From an uncultured Candidatus Saccharibacteria bacterium (GTDB taxonomy: Bacteria; Patescibacteriota; Saccharimonadia; Saccharimonadales; Saccharimonadaceae): a stretch of 17,306 bases of DNA. A model generated the notes under the pieces. The model saw nothing but the letters and a program-made list of their open reading frames with translations. It did no database searches and was not told the origin of the DNA. Positions 1 to 7,301 of the stretch are shown piece by piece. The position numbers and the translations under genes were made by a program. The first letter of the stretch is position 1, and every line of letters starts with the position of its first letter. Location: assembly GCA_934717805.1 (NCBI GenBank), contig CAKUZG010000014.1:1-17306 (forward strand), read 5' to 3'.

Positions 1-1895
1 AACTTGAGGACGGTAAAGAGCTGGCATTCATGAGTAAGAAAATTGCTAAAATTTTTTTGGATGCGCCGGTTGAAATAGATTTCGAAACAGCAGATATTCA
101 TAATTTTAATTATGAAAAAGTTTTAGAAGAACTTCGAAAATTAGAATTTAATTCTTTAATCAAAAAAATTCCTAAAGAAATGAAATCTGGCTCAGTAAAT
201 TTTGAAAATAGCAATCAGATAAATATTTTTAGCGAGCCTGAACATGAAATAAAAAATCTTGATTTTTTGCCAGAAATTAAAGCCGAAGACTTCTTTAAAA
301 AGAATCAAAAAATAGTTTTCTTTGATTTTGATCAAGATTCGAAACAAATTTTTGTCTCAGATTTTGAGAATATTTCTCAGTTTAAAGTTGAGGATTTTTT
401 GAAATTTCAGGAATTTTTCAAAAATATGAAGACGGCATTTTTTAATGCCAAAGAAACTTTTCACGGTTTAGCAAAAAATAATATCGATTTTTGTAAATGG
501 CGAGAAATTTATGATATTGAACAGATGGAATTCTTATTAAATGCGTTAATTCGTGATAAAACCTTGAGTGGTATTTTTGGTGAAAAAATAAACGAAAATG
601 AACCAAAAAACAGAATTTCAGCAATACGAATTATCTTTGAAGAACAACAGAAAAAGCTTGAAAAAGTGCCAAAAATTCGTGAAATTGCTGAAAAATTAGA
701 TTTCCCAATGAGTCGTGTTTTGTTTAAAATGGAGCAAGCTGGTGTTGAAATCTGTCCAAATATTTTTGCAAAAATGAGTGAGAGTTTTGCTGGAGAAATT
801 GCTAAATTAGAATCTGAAATTTTTCAAATTGCGGGCAGGGAATTTAACGTGGCGAGTCCGCTTCAACTTTCGAAAATTCTGTTTGAAGATTTAGCTTTAC
901 CAACAAAAGGTATTAAAAAATCAAAAAATGGCTTTTCGACTGGCCAAAAAGAATTGGATAAATTGCGCGAATTTAGCCCGATCATTGAAAAAATTGAGCA
1001 TTTTAGGGAATTTTCAAAACTAAAAAACACCTATGTTGATGCTTTACCAAAACTTGCTGATAAAAATAACCGAATTCACAGCACCTTTGCGCAAGATATT
1101 ACAACAACAGGTCGACTTTCTTCAAGTAATCCAAATTTGCAAAATATTCCAATCAGATCAGATCTTGGTCGAAAGATTCGTGAAGGTTTTGTGGCTAAAG
1201 ACGGAAATCTTTTGGTTTCGGCGGATTATTCGCAGTTCGAGTTGCGTCTTGCAGCTGTTTTATCGGGAGATAAGGCTCTTATTGAAACTTTTGAAAAAGA
1301 TTTGGATATTCACGCAAAAACGGCTAGCGAAGTTTTTGGTGTTCCATTAGAAGATGTTTCGAAAGATCAGCGGCGTGTTGCAAAGATTATTAATTTTAGT
1401 GTTCTTTATGGTGTTGGCGCACATAATCTTTCAGGCACAATTGGCGTTGGTTTTTATGAGGCTAAAAAATACATTGAAGAATATTTTAACGCACACAAGC
1501 CAATTCAAGATTTTATGGATAAAACTTTAGAGAAAGCTAAAAATGAAGGCTATGTTGAAACATTCTTTGGGCGAAGACGACCTACGCCAGATATAAATTC
1601 GAGTAATTATATGATTCGCGAAATGGCCAAACGAGCTGCGCAAAATATGCCAATTCAAGGAACTGAAGCAGATTTGATGAAGCGAGCAATGCTTGCTGTT
1701 GACGAAAAAATTACACAAACTGGTTTGGGTGAACAAATTTTGCAGATTCACGATTCAATTTTAATAGAAACGCCAGAAGAAAACGCAGATAAAGTTGCTG
1801 AAATTCTAAAAAATGTGATGGAAAATGTTGCACCAGAATTGCCGGTTAAATTAAAGGTTGAGGTTTCAATAGGCAAAAACTGGCTAACGTTATGA
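1..1895 (+). CDS. polA: DNA polymerase I, C-terminal part (5' end outside window)
   Basis: This is a family A DNA polymerase for Okazaki fragment processing and repair synthesis. The frame stays open from base 3 to the window edge. The first residues (LEDGKELAFMSKKIA) match the end of the 5'-nuclease domain, so the ATG at 30 is internal and the gene is a full-length PolA cut by the window. The 3'-5' exonuclease-like domain (about 300-650 nt) lacks the catalytic DxE pair (only FFDFDQD), so proofreading is probably absent. Polymerase motif A is DYSQFELR (about 1224-1247). Motif B is RRVAKIINFSVLYG, with the Lys, Phe and Tyr of the O-helix kept. Motif C reads IHDS (codons 1746-1757), where most family members have HDE. 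The gene stops at TGA and runs convergent to the surface gene on the other strand. The identity is certain; the loss of proofreading is inferred from missing residues. Confidence 0.96.
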   Translation, partial: LEDGKELAFMSKKIAKIFLDAPVEIDFETADIHNFNYEKVLEELRKLEFNSLIKKIPKEMKSGSVNFENSNQINIFSEPEHEIKNLDFLPEIKAEDFFKKNQKIVFFDFDQDSKQIFVSDFENISQFKVEDFLKFQEFFKNMKTAFFNAKETFHGLAKNNIDFCKWREIYDIEQMEFLLNALIRDKTLSGIFGEKINENEPKNRISAIRIIFEEQQKKLEKVPKIREIAEKLDFPMSRVLFKMEQAGVEICPNIFAKMSESFAGEIAKLESEIFQIAGREFNVASPLQLSKILFEDLALPTKGIKKSKNGFSTGQKELDKLREFSPIIEKIEHFREFSKLKNTYVDALPKLADKNNRIHSTFAQDITTTGRLSSSNPNLQNIPIRSDLGRKIREGFVAKDGNLLVSADYSQFELRLAAVLSGDKALIETFEKDLDIHAKTASEVFGVPLEDVSKDQRRVAKIINFSVLYGVGAHNLSGTIGVGFYEAKKYIEEYFNAHKPIQDFMDKTLEKAKNEGYVETFFGRRRPTPDINSSNYMIREMAKRAAQNMPIQGTEADLMKRAMLAVDEKITQTGLGEQILQIHDSILIETPEENADKVAEILKNVMENVAPELPVKLKVEVSIGKNWLTL

Positions 1896-1898
1896 AAA

Positions 1899-1920
1899 AA
1901 CCCGCTTTTTAAAGCGGGTT
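1899..1920 (-). terminator. Intrinsic terminator of the minus-strand surface gene
   Basis: This is a perfect 10-bp inverted repeat (AACCCGCTTT / AAAGCGGGTT) with a 2-nt centre. On the minus strand it is followed by a T run (1894-1900 are mostly A on the plus strand), so it is a good rho-independent terminator for the gene ending at 1962. It begins right after the polA stop. On the plus strand the hairpin is followed by GGGGTAAGG, which makes it a weak terminator for polA. Confidence 0.85.
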
Positions 1921-1961
1921 GGGGTAAGGAGAGTTGATTTTTAGCGTAAAGAAGAAAAACA

Positions 1962-2897
1962 TTATTTTTCTTCTTTTTTAGTCTTCTTAAATGCAATAAA
2001 AGCTGCACTAACAACTCCTAACATTGTTAGGAGGAACCCAGTATTGTCGTTATGAACTGCTGCGGTATCTACTGTACCATCAGCTTGTTTAACAATAGCT
2101 TGCGAATTTTCGCTTGTTGGATTTACGTTAGCGTTAGCTTTTACTGTTGCTTTTGCTTGTTCTGCTGGAGCAGACGCTTCAGCTGTTTTGCTTGTAGAAT
2201 TATCTTTAGTTGCTACAGTTTTTTCACTAGTAGTATCTTTAGATTTTTCTACTTTAACCTTATCGTCAGCTTTTTTGCTATCGGCTTTTTTGTCAGCCTT
2301 AGCATCTTTAGCTTTTTCAGTTGCAGTAGTTTTGTCATCTGTTTTTTGAGATGGTTTTTCTACTGCAGGTTTAGCTGCTTCACTCGTCGCAGGCGTTGTG
2401 CTTGTGCTTGGAGCTTCACTCGTCGCAGGCGTTGTGCTTGTGCTTGGAGCTTCACTCGTCGCTGGCGCTGGTGTTTCACTAGTGCTTGCGTTAGGGTCTG
2501 ACCTGTAGTAAAGATAATTTAAAGCATCATCTTCTGGGTTGGCGTGACCAAATAGTCCAGGTTCTTCCATTGTGATATTATCACCCACATGATATGCTTT
2601 ACCCTCAGGTCCTGTGATTGTGTAGTAAGGGTACCCCTCAACATCGTCAGGTGCATGTACTGTATATCCATCAGGACCAACTACAGTTCCTCGCATCCAA
2701 GATGCTCCAGGTTCATCTGATAGGGAGTATTTTAGATAAAACATACGAGGATTAGTTGAATTAACCTCAGTAGTAGTTTCATCAGCATACACCTTTTGTG
2801 CAGTACCGACTTGAGATTGAGCAGCTGTTGCAACTGTAATAGCTGCAACTAACACGATACCAAATTTAGCGAATTTTTTAATTTTATCGTTAGACAT
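1962..2897 (-). CDS. Secreted, C-terminally anchored stalk-like surface protein
   Basis: A 311-aa protein with Gram-positive-style surface architecture. Residues 1-38 are a signal peptide (basic KIKKFAK, hydrophobic core about 12-28, likely cleavage after VYA38). Residues 40-135 form a small Tyr/Gly/Pro-rich domain I do not recognise. Residues 136-175 are Ser/Thr/Pro/Ala repeats with two exact 12-residue copies (SEAPSTSTTPAT register). Residues 176-265 are Lys/Asp/Ala/Thr-rich and probably extended. Residues 288-303 are a hydrophobic segment ending in KKTKKEEK. The residues before that segment read NDNTG, which has the TG of a sortase signal but not LPxTG, so the protein may be sortase-processed or simply TM-anchored. 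It has no Cys. AGGAGG lies 9 nt before the ATG, and a strong promoter lies upstream at 2962-2990. It is divergent to the pilus-like operon. Function is unknown; a display or adhesion role is inferred from architecture. Confidence 0.85.
   Translation of the reverse strand: MSNDKIKKFAKFGIVLVAAITVATAAQSQVGTAQKVYADETTTEVNSTNPRMFYLKYSLSDEPGASWMRGTVVGPDGYTVHAPDDVEGYPYYTITGPEGKAYHVGDNITMEEPGLFGHANPEDDALNYLYYRSDPNASTSETPAPATSEAPSTSTTPATSEAPSTSTTPATSEAAKPAVEKPSQKTDDKTTATEKAKDAKADKKADSKKADDKVKVEKSKDTTSEKTVATKDNSTSKTAEASAPAEQAKATVKANANVNPTSENSQAIVKQADGTVDTAAVHNDNTGFLLTMLGVVSAAFIAFKKTKKEEK
2377..2470 (-). repeat. 36-bp in-frame tandem repeat coding for the Ser/Thr/Pro stalk
   Basis: There are two identical 36-bp copies (2377-2412 and 2413-2448), followed by a diverging partial third copy to about 2470. 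The period is a multiple of 3 and encodes 12 residues, so copy-number change would alter stalk length without a frameshift. The exact identity at DNA level suggests recent duplication. Confidence 0.85.
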
Positions 2898-2961
2898 AAT
2901 AAATGTCCTCCTAATCTAATATGTTTTTTAAAGTGCAAATTATAAAATCAACTCTGCTTAA

Positions 2962-2990
2962 ATAATACCATAAAACATAAAAAATGTCAA
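2962..2990 (-). promoter_or_regulatory. Promoter of the surface stalk protein gene
   Basis: On the minus strand: TTGACA (2985-2990), 17-bp spacer, TATTAT (2962-2967), nearly the sigma70 consensus. The expected start near 2955 gives a leader of about 58 nt that carries AGGAGG at 2907-2912. Confidence 0.85.
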
Positions 2991-3008
2991 GCTAATTTTG
3001 CTAATTTT
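2991..3008. repeat. Tandem 9-bp repeat between the divergent promoters
   Basis: Two adjacent exact copies of GCTAATTTT (2991-2999, 3000-3008) directly abut the -35 box of the minus promoter and lie 11 bp before that of the plus promoter. Such a position could hold a regulator acting on both units, but in AT-rich DNA chance is possible. Confidence 0.6.
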
Positions 3009-3019
3009 GTTATAAAAAC

Positions 3020-3048
3020 TTGATTTTTATAACGCTTTTGGTTATAAT
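3020..3048 (+). promoter_or_regulatory. Promoter of the pilus-like operon
   Basis: TTGATT (3020-3025), 17-bp spacer, TATAAT (3043-3048). Predicted start is near 3055, giving a leader of about 44 nt before the ATG at 3099. Confidence 0.85.
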
Positions 3049-3098
3049 GGGGCTTAGGAAAACTATAATTTTTTATAAAGGTGGAAGGAAATTATAAA

Positions 3099-3530
3099 AT
3101 GAAGAGGCGTAAAATAACATTTGGCTTAGTTTTAACTATTGCTATTTTGAGTTTGGGAGCAAACATTTTTCAGTTTGTTAGATACAATAACGATATAACT
3201 AAAGTAAAGAGCTCTGTTGGAACAGTTTGTGACGATAAAATTATCGATAAATACAACAATATAAAAGGGCCAAAAGATGCCTATGAGAAAAATTCAAAAG
3301 CTTTGGGCGAAGAAATTGCAAAAATGTCGGGGAACGAGAAAGATGCTAACTGTGTAGCGATAAGATTCTCGATTGGTACAAAAAACCAAGAAGAAACTTA
3401 TAAAACTCTAAAAGCATTGGTAGAAAAAGGCCAAAGCCCAAGTCTTAAAATTGAAAATGTGCGCACTATATATAGAATGGACCCTTCGGGAGTTCAAATT
3501 AATAGTGTAGAGGATGCTATTAATGGATAG
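3099..3530 (+). CDS. Small single-TM extracytoplasmic protein, first gene of pilus-like operon
   Basis: A 143-aa protein I do not recognise. It starts with MKRRK, then one hydrophobic segment (about residues 8-26), then a soluble outside domain with two Cys (about 44 and 87) that could pair. I chose the ATG at 3099 rather than the in-frame GTG at 3081: the purine-rich stretch AAGGTGGAAGGA (3078-3089) is then a Shine-Dalgarno at about 9 nt spacing, whereas with GTG it would be coding. The last 8 nt overlap the start of the next gene, which implies translational coupling. Being first in the operon and membrane-anchored, it may be an assembly or anchoring partner of the two larger proteins. That role is inference from context only. 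Confidence 0.8.
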   Translation: MKRRKITFGLVLTIAILSLGANIFQFVRYNNDITKVKSSVGTVCDDKIIDKYNNIKGPKDAYEKNSKALGEEIAKMSGNEKDANCVAIRFSIGTKNQEETYKTLKALVEKGQSPSLKIENVRTIYRMDPSGVQINSVEDAING

Positions 3531-6024
3531 TAAAAAAATCTTTTTAGCTATAGCGCTAGCCTTATTTGGCGTTATATCTTTTTCTAAAGGTGCAAGTGCA
3601 GATGTACCTAAAGTTGTTCAAAATCAGTTACGTGATGCATGTAGGAAATTCGATATGTATGAAGTTAACTACAATGGCACAAGAACATTTTTTGAACGCT
3701 ATACTGGTGGTAATGGTATTGGAACAGCAAACTGGATTTCTAGCGATGAAAACGGAGATAATAACATTAACGCCGTTTATCAAAAGCGTGATTTTGAACT
3801 TAGTGAAAATAGCAGGGAATTCTATATAAATACTGCTGTTTTACCATGTTTTAGTAGATATCAATCAGGCGCTGCGGTTAATGTCAGGATTAATGCGAGT
3901 CGTGCTGATGCTAGATATCTTATCGCTTTCCCGTCTAAAGGTAAAGGTGAAGCTGGTCAAGGAGATCAACATAGCTATGGTGCTCAACCAGGGGAGTTAA
4001 AACGTACTGGTAGAATAAGAGTACTTTTAACGCCCGAAGCTCTTAATAGGTTTAAAGATGGCGATTATCTTACATTTTCTCTACACCAATGTGCTACTGA
4101 TGCATCTGGAGATGATGTACCAAACTACCCTGCTTGGCAAGACCCCTATGAGTATGTTCCGAATGATCCTGTTAAAAATAATAATCCAGGAAACTGCTAT
4201 AGCCGCGACATAAGTATCCGTATTAGCGTGCCAAATAAGTTCAATGTTGAATCGAGCACTAAAGCGGCAGTGCTGAATTCGAGTCAAAGCATTAGCTCTG
4301 GTGATTCAAGATTTAAAAGTAATGGTCGAAACAATCCACAAACTGCAAAAGTTGGCCAATGGGTTTCGTTTAAACACACTGTAATCGGTAAAGATTTCAA
4401 CAGGCCTGATGTTCAAGGTTCTGGATCTTACACTACTTTCAGGAACAGCGGTAGTGGAGATACGCCTATTAGTAGCAATGGTGGTTTTAATTGGCGAAGA
4501 TATGGCTATGAATCTCAAAAAACTTTGATTAACCAAGGTCTTCTTACCGATCCAGTAAATAGCGTGAATGGAAATAACGAAACATTCAGGGTTACTAGGG
4601 ATATGGCCGGAAAAACTATTTGTTCAAGTATGGCATATATGATTAAGGCCGGAGACATAAATGGACGTAACAGATATAATCAAAGAACAAATGAAGCCTG
4701 TGTATATGTTCCATACAACTTTGACGTTACTCCTTGTGTGAAAATAGATAGAATTAAAAACTGTTCAGGTGGTGATATTGATATACCAACTGATGGCACA
4801 ATTCCACCAGACCCAAATAATGGCGAAGAGATTGAAGTTCCTGATAACGGAACCGGAACTTCTCCGATAAAGTATAAAATTACAACTTGGCGTGTTCCTG
4901 CTGCTAGGGAAGGCCGCGTAACTGTAAATAATAAGCGAGAAAACGAAAACGGCAATACCTGTGCTGCAGATAATTTCTACTGGCAAGATTATCAGGGATT
5001 GGAAAACTGTAGCGTTGTTAGAGAAGATAGCTCTGGAAGACCATATGATAAAAGCACAAAGGTTGCAGATTATATTCCCGCAATTGAAGAAGGGGCTGAA
5101 GCTGGAACAAGGTATTGTGTGGCGCTTTCAATTTCACCATATAAGATGAGTGATACACAAAGTAAGGCTGAGCAAGATGCAAATATTAAACAATGGAGGC
5201 ACAGTGCTCCAGTTTGTATCAAGGTTGTGAAAAAACCAAAAGTTCAGTTCTGGGGAAATGGTGTTTTCTCTCGCGCCGGAATTAGAACTAGCTTGTCTTC
5301 AACAAACAAGGGTGTGCTAGGTTCTTGGGTTGAATATGAAGCTATAACAGGTGGAGATATTCATAACTTCCGCACAGAATCTTCACAAAGCACGCATCGA
5401 TTAGCTATTGAAAAATATGTTTTGACAGGTAGCTTTGGTCAAGGCGCTTCAAGTATTCAATCAGTTATTAGCTCAATTAAATCTAGGTTCCCTCGACAAA
5501 ACACAGATAACTCAGCAATGACGGTTAATGTTTATGATGAACCTACAAAGCAAATAGGTGGTTTTAACGCAGACAGAATAACTAAGGTTGTTTATGCTAA
5601 AAACCTTCGAATCTCTGGTGATATTATCAATGGTGATAGGACTGTAAATAATGACAGCGATTTTAGGCAGATAATAATTATTGCAGATGGAAATATTACT
5701 ATTGATCCAAATGTGAGAAATATCGATGCTTGGTTGATTGCTAAGGGAACTATCAATACTTGTGCTGTAGATGGCAATCAAAATATACAAAAAGTTACAA
5801 CAGAAAAATGTAATGAGCGATTGCAAATTCGGGGTGGAACACTTTCTGATACGTTAAGATTGTGGCGAACGCATGGTTCTGATGGTAAAACTATTGAATC
5901 ACTTTCTGAGCCGGCAGAAATCATCAACCAATCTGCAGATACTTATTTGTGGGGACAAGCACAATCTGGCGGCCAAGGAAAGATCGTAACAACTTACACT
6001 AAGGAACTTCCGGTGCGGTATTAA
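3523..6024 (+). CDS. Large Cys-rich Sec-secreted surface protein, candidate pilus-associated adhesin
   Basis: An 833-aa protein with a signal peptide at residues 1-26 (MDSKKIF, hydrophobic core, ASA before Asp) and no later TM segment. The start is ATG 3523 because TAGAGG (3508-3513) sits 9 nt upstream; ATG 3514 has no spacing. There are 14 Cys, all after the signal peptide, consistent with disulfides. The middle part looks like beta/Ig-like modules, including two similar stretches: AKVGQWVSF near residue 280, and KPKVQFWGNGVF followed by GSWVEY near 575-615. A Pro/Gly/acidic linker lies near 420-445. The C-terminal 170 residues look like beta-strands, with ADGNITI, then LWRTHG and YLWGQAQ, ending TYTKELPVRY. 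From memory, such ends recur in CPR surface proteins. Neighbours are a small TM protein (overlap) and a PilX-like pilin (9-nt gap). A tip adhesin like PilY1 is a hypothesis. Confidence 0.82.
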   Translation: MDSKKIFLAIALALFGVISFSKGASADVPKVVQNQLRDACRKFDMYEVNYNGTRTFFERYTGGNGIGTANWISSDENGDNNINAVYQKRDFELSENSREFYINTAVLPCFSRYQSGAAVNVRINASRADARYLIAFPSKGKGEAGQGDQHSYGAQPGELKRTGRIRVLLTPEALNRFKDGDYLTFSLHQCATDASGDDVPNYPAWQDPYEYVPNDPVKNNNPGNCYSRDISIRISVPNKFNVESSTKAAVLNSSQSISSGDSRFKSNGRNNPQTAKVGQWVSFKHTVIGKDFNRPDVQGSGSYTTFRNSGSGDTPISSNGGFNWRRYGYESQKTLINQGLLTDPVNSVNGNNETFRVTRDMAGKTICSSMAYMIKAGDINGRNRYNQRTNEACVYVPYNFDVTPCVKIDRIKNCSGGDIDIPTDGTIPPDPNNGEEIEVPDNGTGTSPIKYKITTWRVPAAREGRVTVNNKRENENGNTCAADNFYWQDYQGLENCSVVREDSSGRPYDKSTKVADYIPAIEEGAEAGTRYCVALSISPYKMSDTQSKAEQDANIKQWRHSAPVCIKVVKKPKVQFWGNGVFSRAGIRTSLSSTNKGVLGSWVEYEAITGGDIHNFRTESSQSTHRLAIEKYVLTGSFGQGASSIQSVISSIKSRFPRQNTDNSAMTVNVYDEPTKQIGGFNADRITKVVYAKNLRISGDIINGDRTVNNDSDFRQIIIIADGNITIDPNVRNIDAWLIAKGTINTCAVDGNQNIQKVTTEKCNERLQIRGGTLSDTLRLWRTHGSDGKTIESLSEPAEIINQSADTYLWGQAQSGGQGKIVTTYTKELPVRY

Positions 6025-6033
6025 GGAGAAACA

Positions 6034-7260
6034 ATGAAGAGTAATAAGAATTTTAAAAAAGGTGGCGTTTCGATATTTATCGTTATTGTTGTCGGTGTTT
6101 TGGTTTCAATTATGTCGGCAAGCTTCCTTAGGCTTATGTTTCGAGATCAAGAACAAGCTAGTAAGTTAGACCTTTCACAAAGTGCTTACGATAGTGCGCA
6201 GGCTGGTGTTGAAGACGCGAAAAGGTTTTTGCGAATCTTCCGCTCGGCCTGTGGGCCATCTGGAACGGGTGATTTTGAAGGGGGGCATTATAATTGCAAC
6301 GCCATGAGAGATGCAATCCAAAGTGATAGTTGCTATGTTTTAGCTACAGCAGGAATTGGAAATGATAACAGTGAAACAATTATTCAAACAAACTCGAGCT
6401 CAGGTGGAGCAAGTAGTCGTGATGCGGATTTAAACCAGGCATATACGTGTGTAAAATTAAAAATGAACACCGCTGACTTTTTGGGAAGAACGAATGATGG
6501 TACACCTTCAGTGATTAATCTTAGGGGTACCGAGGCGTTCAACCGTGTGCGTATTCGTTGGCACTCAAGAGAAAATATGACGAACGGTAATAGTATTTCG
6601 TTGGACTCATTAAGCAATCCGTCGGCACGCCCAAAGATTGATACAAGCAAATGGCGTAGTCAAAACCGGCCTGCTATTTTGAAAGCTCAATTCTATGGTT
6701 ATGTTCCAGGTTCTGGAGGGTCATCTTCAAACATGGATACGCCGTATCCAGATGATGGCAATGGCGCAAGTGAAATGCTTTTCTATCCAACAGATAGAAC
6801 AAGTGCATTAAGTTCAAATAAATCAAGAATGCCAACAGTCCGAAGAAATGATCTTTCTTCAGATGCGACTACGGATTATACCTTTACAAGATGCTCAGAA
6901 ACTATGGATGTAAATTCTAATACATATGCTTGTGAGACAACAGTAGATATTGGCCGAAGTGTTCAGCCTAGTGATGTTTTATATTTGCGCTTAACACCGT
7001 TAATGAATGATTCAAACTTTAAAGTTGAATTATTAAATGGTGATAGAGTTGTTGATTTTGCTGGTATTCAGCCAAAAGTTGACTCAACTGGTCGCGCTAA
7101 CACACAATTAAGGCGTGTGGAAAGTAGGATTGGATTTAATGATACTAACTTCCCAGTTCCTTTGTTCTCAGCACAAACTGAAAATGAAAGTGAACCTCTT
7201 TGTAAAGATTTCTCAGTAACAAGATTGAGTAATTCAAACGTTGACTGTAGAAATCAGTAA
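6034..7260 (+). CDS. PilX-like minor pilin / type IV pilus assembly protein
   Basis: A 408-aa protein with a pilin-type N-terminus: basic MKSNKNFKK, Gly-Gly, then one long hydrophobic helix (about residues 11-32). This runs into an amphipathic helix with SQSAYDSAQAGVEDAKR, the pattern of the PilX N-terminal family of minor pilins. The glutamate at mature position 5 found in major pilins is absent (VSIFI follows Gly-Gly), as in tip-type pilins such as GspK. The rest is a large extracellular domain with 8 Cys, rich in Ser, Asn and Asp. AAGGAG (6023-6028) overlaps the previous stop and lies 5 nt before ATG, so the gene is coupled to the secreted protein. It ends at a strong terminator. It probably sits at or near the tip of a type IV pilus. 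The other pilus genes are not in this window. Confidence 0.82.
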   Translation: MKSNKNFKKGGVSIFIVIVVGVLVSIMSASFLRLMFRDQEQASKLDLSQSAYDSAQAGVEDAKRFLRIFRSACGPSGTGDFEGGHYNCNAMRDAIQSDSCYVLATAGIGNDNSETIIQTNSSSGGASSRDADLNQAYTCVKLKMNTADFLGRTNDGTPSVINLRGTEAFNRVRIRWHSRENMTNGNSISLDSLSNPSARPKIDTSKWRSQNRPAILKAQFYGYVPGSGGSSSNMDTPYPDDGNGASEMLFYPTDRTSALSSNKSRMPTVRRNDLSSDATTDYTFTRCSETMDVNSNTYACETTVDIGRSVQPSDVLYLRLTPLMNDSNFKVELLNGDRVVDFAGIQPKVDSTGRANTQLRRVESRIGFNDTNFPVPLFSAQTENESEPLCKDFSVTRLSNSNVDCRNQ

Positions 7261-7292
7261 TATAAAATAGCCTTTCGAAAGGCTATTTTATA
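7261..7292. terminator. Bidirectional terminator between convergent units
   Basis: A perfect 32-bp palindrome (16-bp arms) centred on TTCGAA, with outer A/T arms that give U-rich tails in both directions. It ends the pilus-like operon (stop 7258-7260) and, on the minus strand, RNase Y (stop at 7302). Confidence 0.9.
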
Positions 7293-7301
7293 TGGTTTAA
7301 T

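Noticed and set aside
30..32. ATG at 30 as the start of polA
   Set aside because: The frame is open to the window edge and the residues before it continue the PolA 5'-nuclease domain, so the gene begins outside the window.
2377..2448. 36-bp repeats as a CRISPR array
   Set aside because: The copies are directly adjacent with no spacers and lie in frame inside a surface protein gene.
2052..2501. Cys-rich plus-strand ORF opposite the stalk gene
   Set aside because: It is the complement of the Lys/Ser/Thr repeat region; it lacks a Shine-Dalgarno and reads as low-complexity Cys/Phe/Ser.
3081..3098. GTG 3081 as start of the small TM protein
   Set aside because: The bases from 3078 to 3089 serve better as the Shine-Dalgarno of ATG 3099, and no Shine-Dalgarno precedes the GTG.
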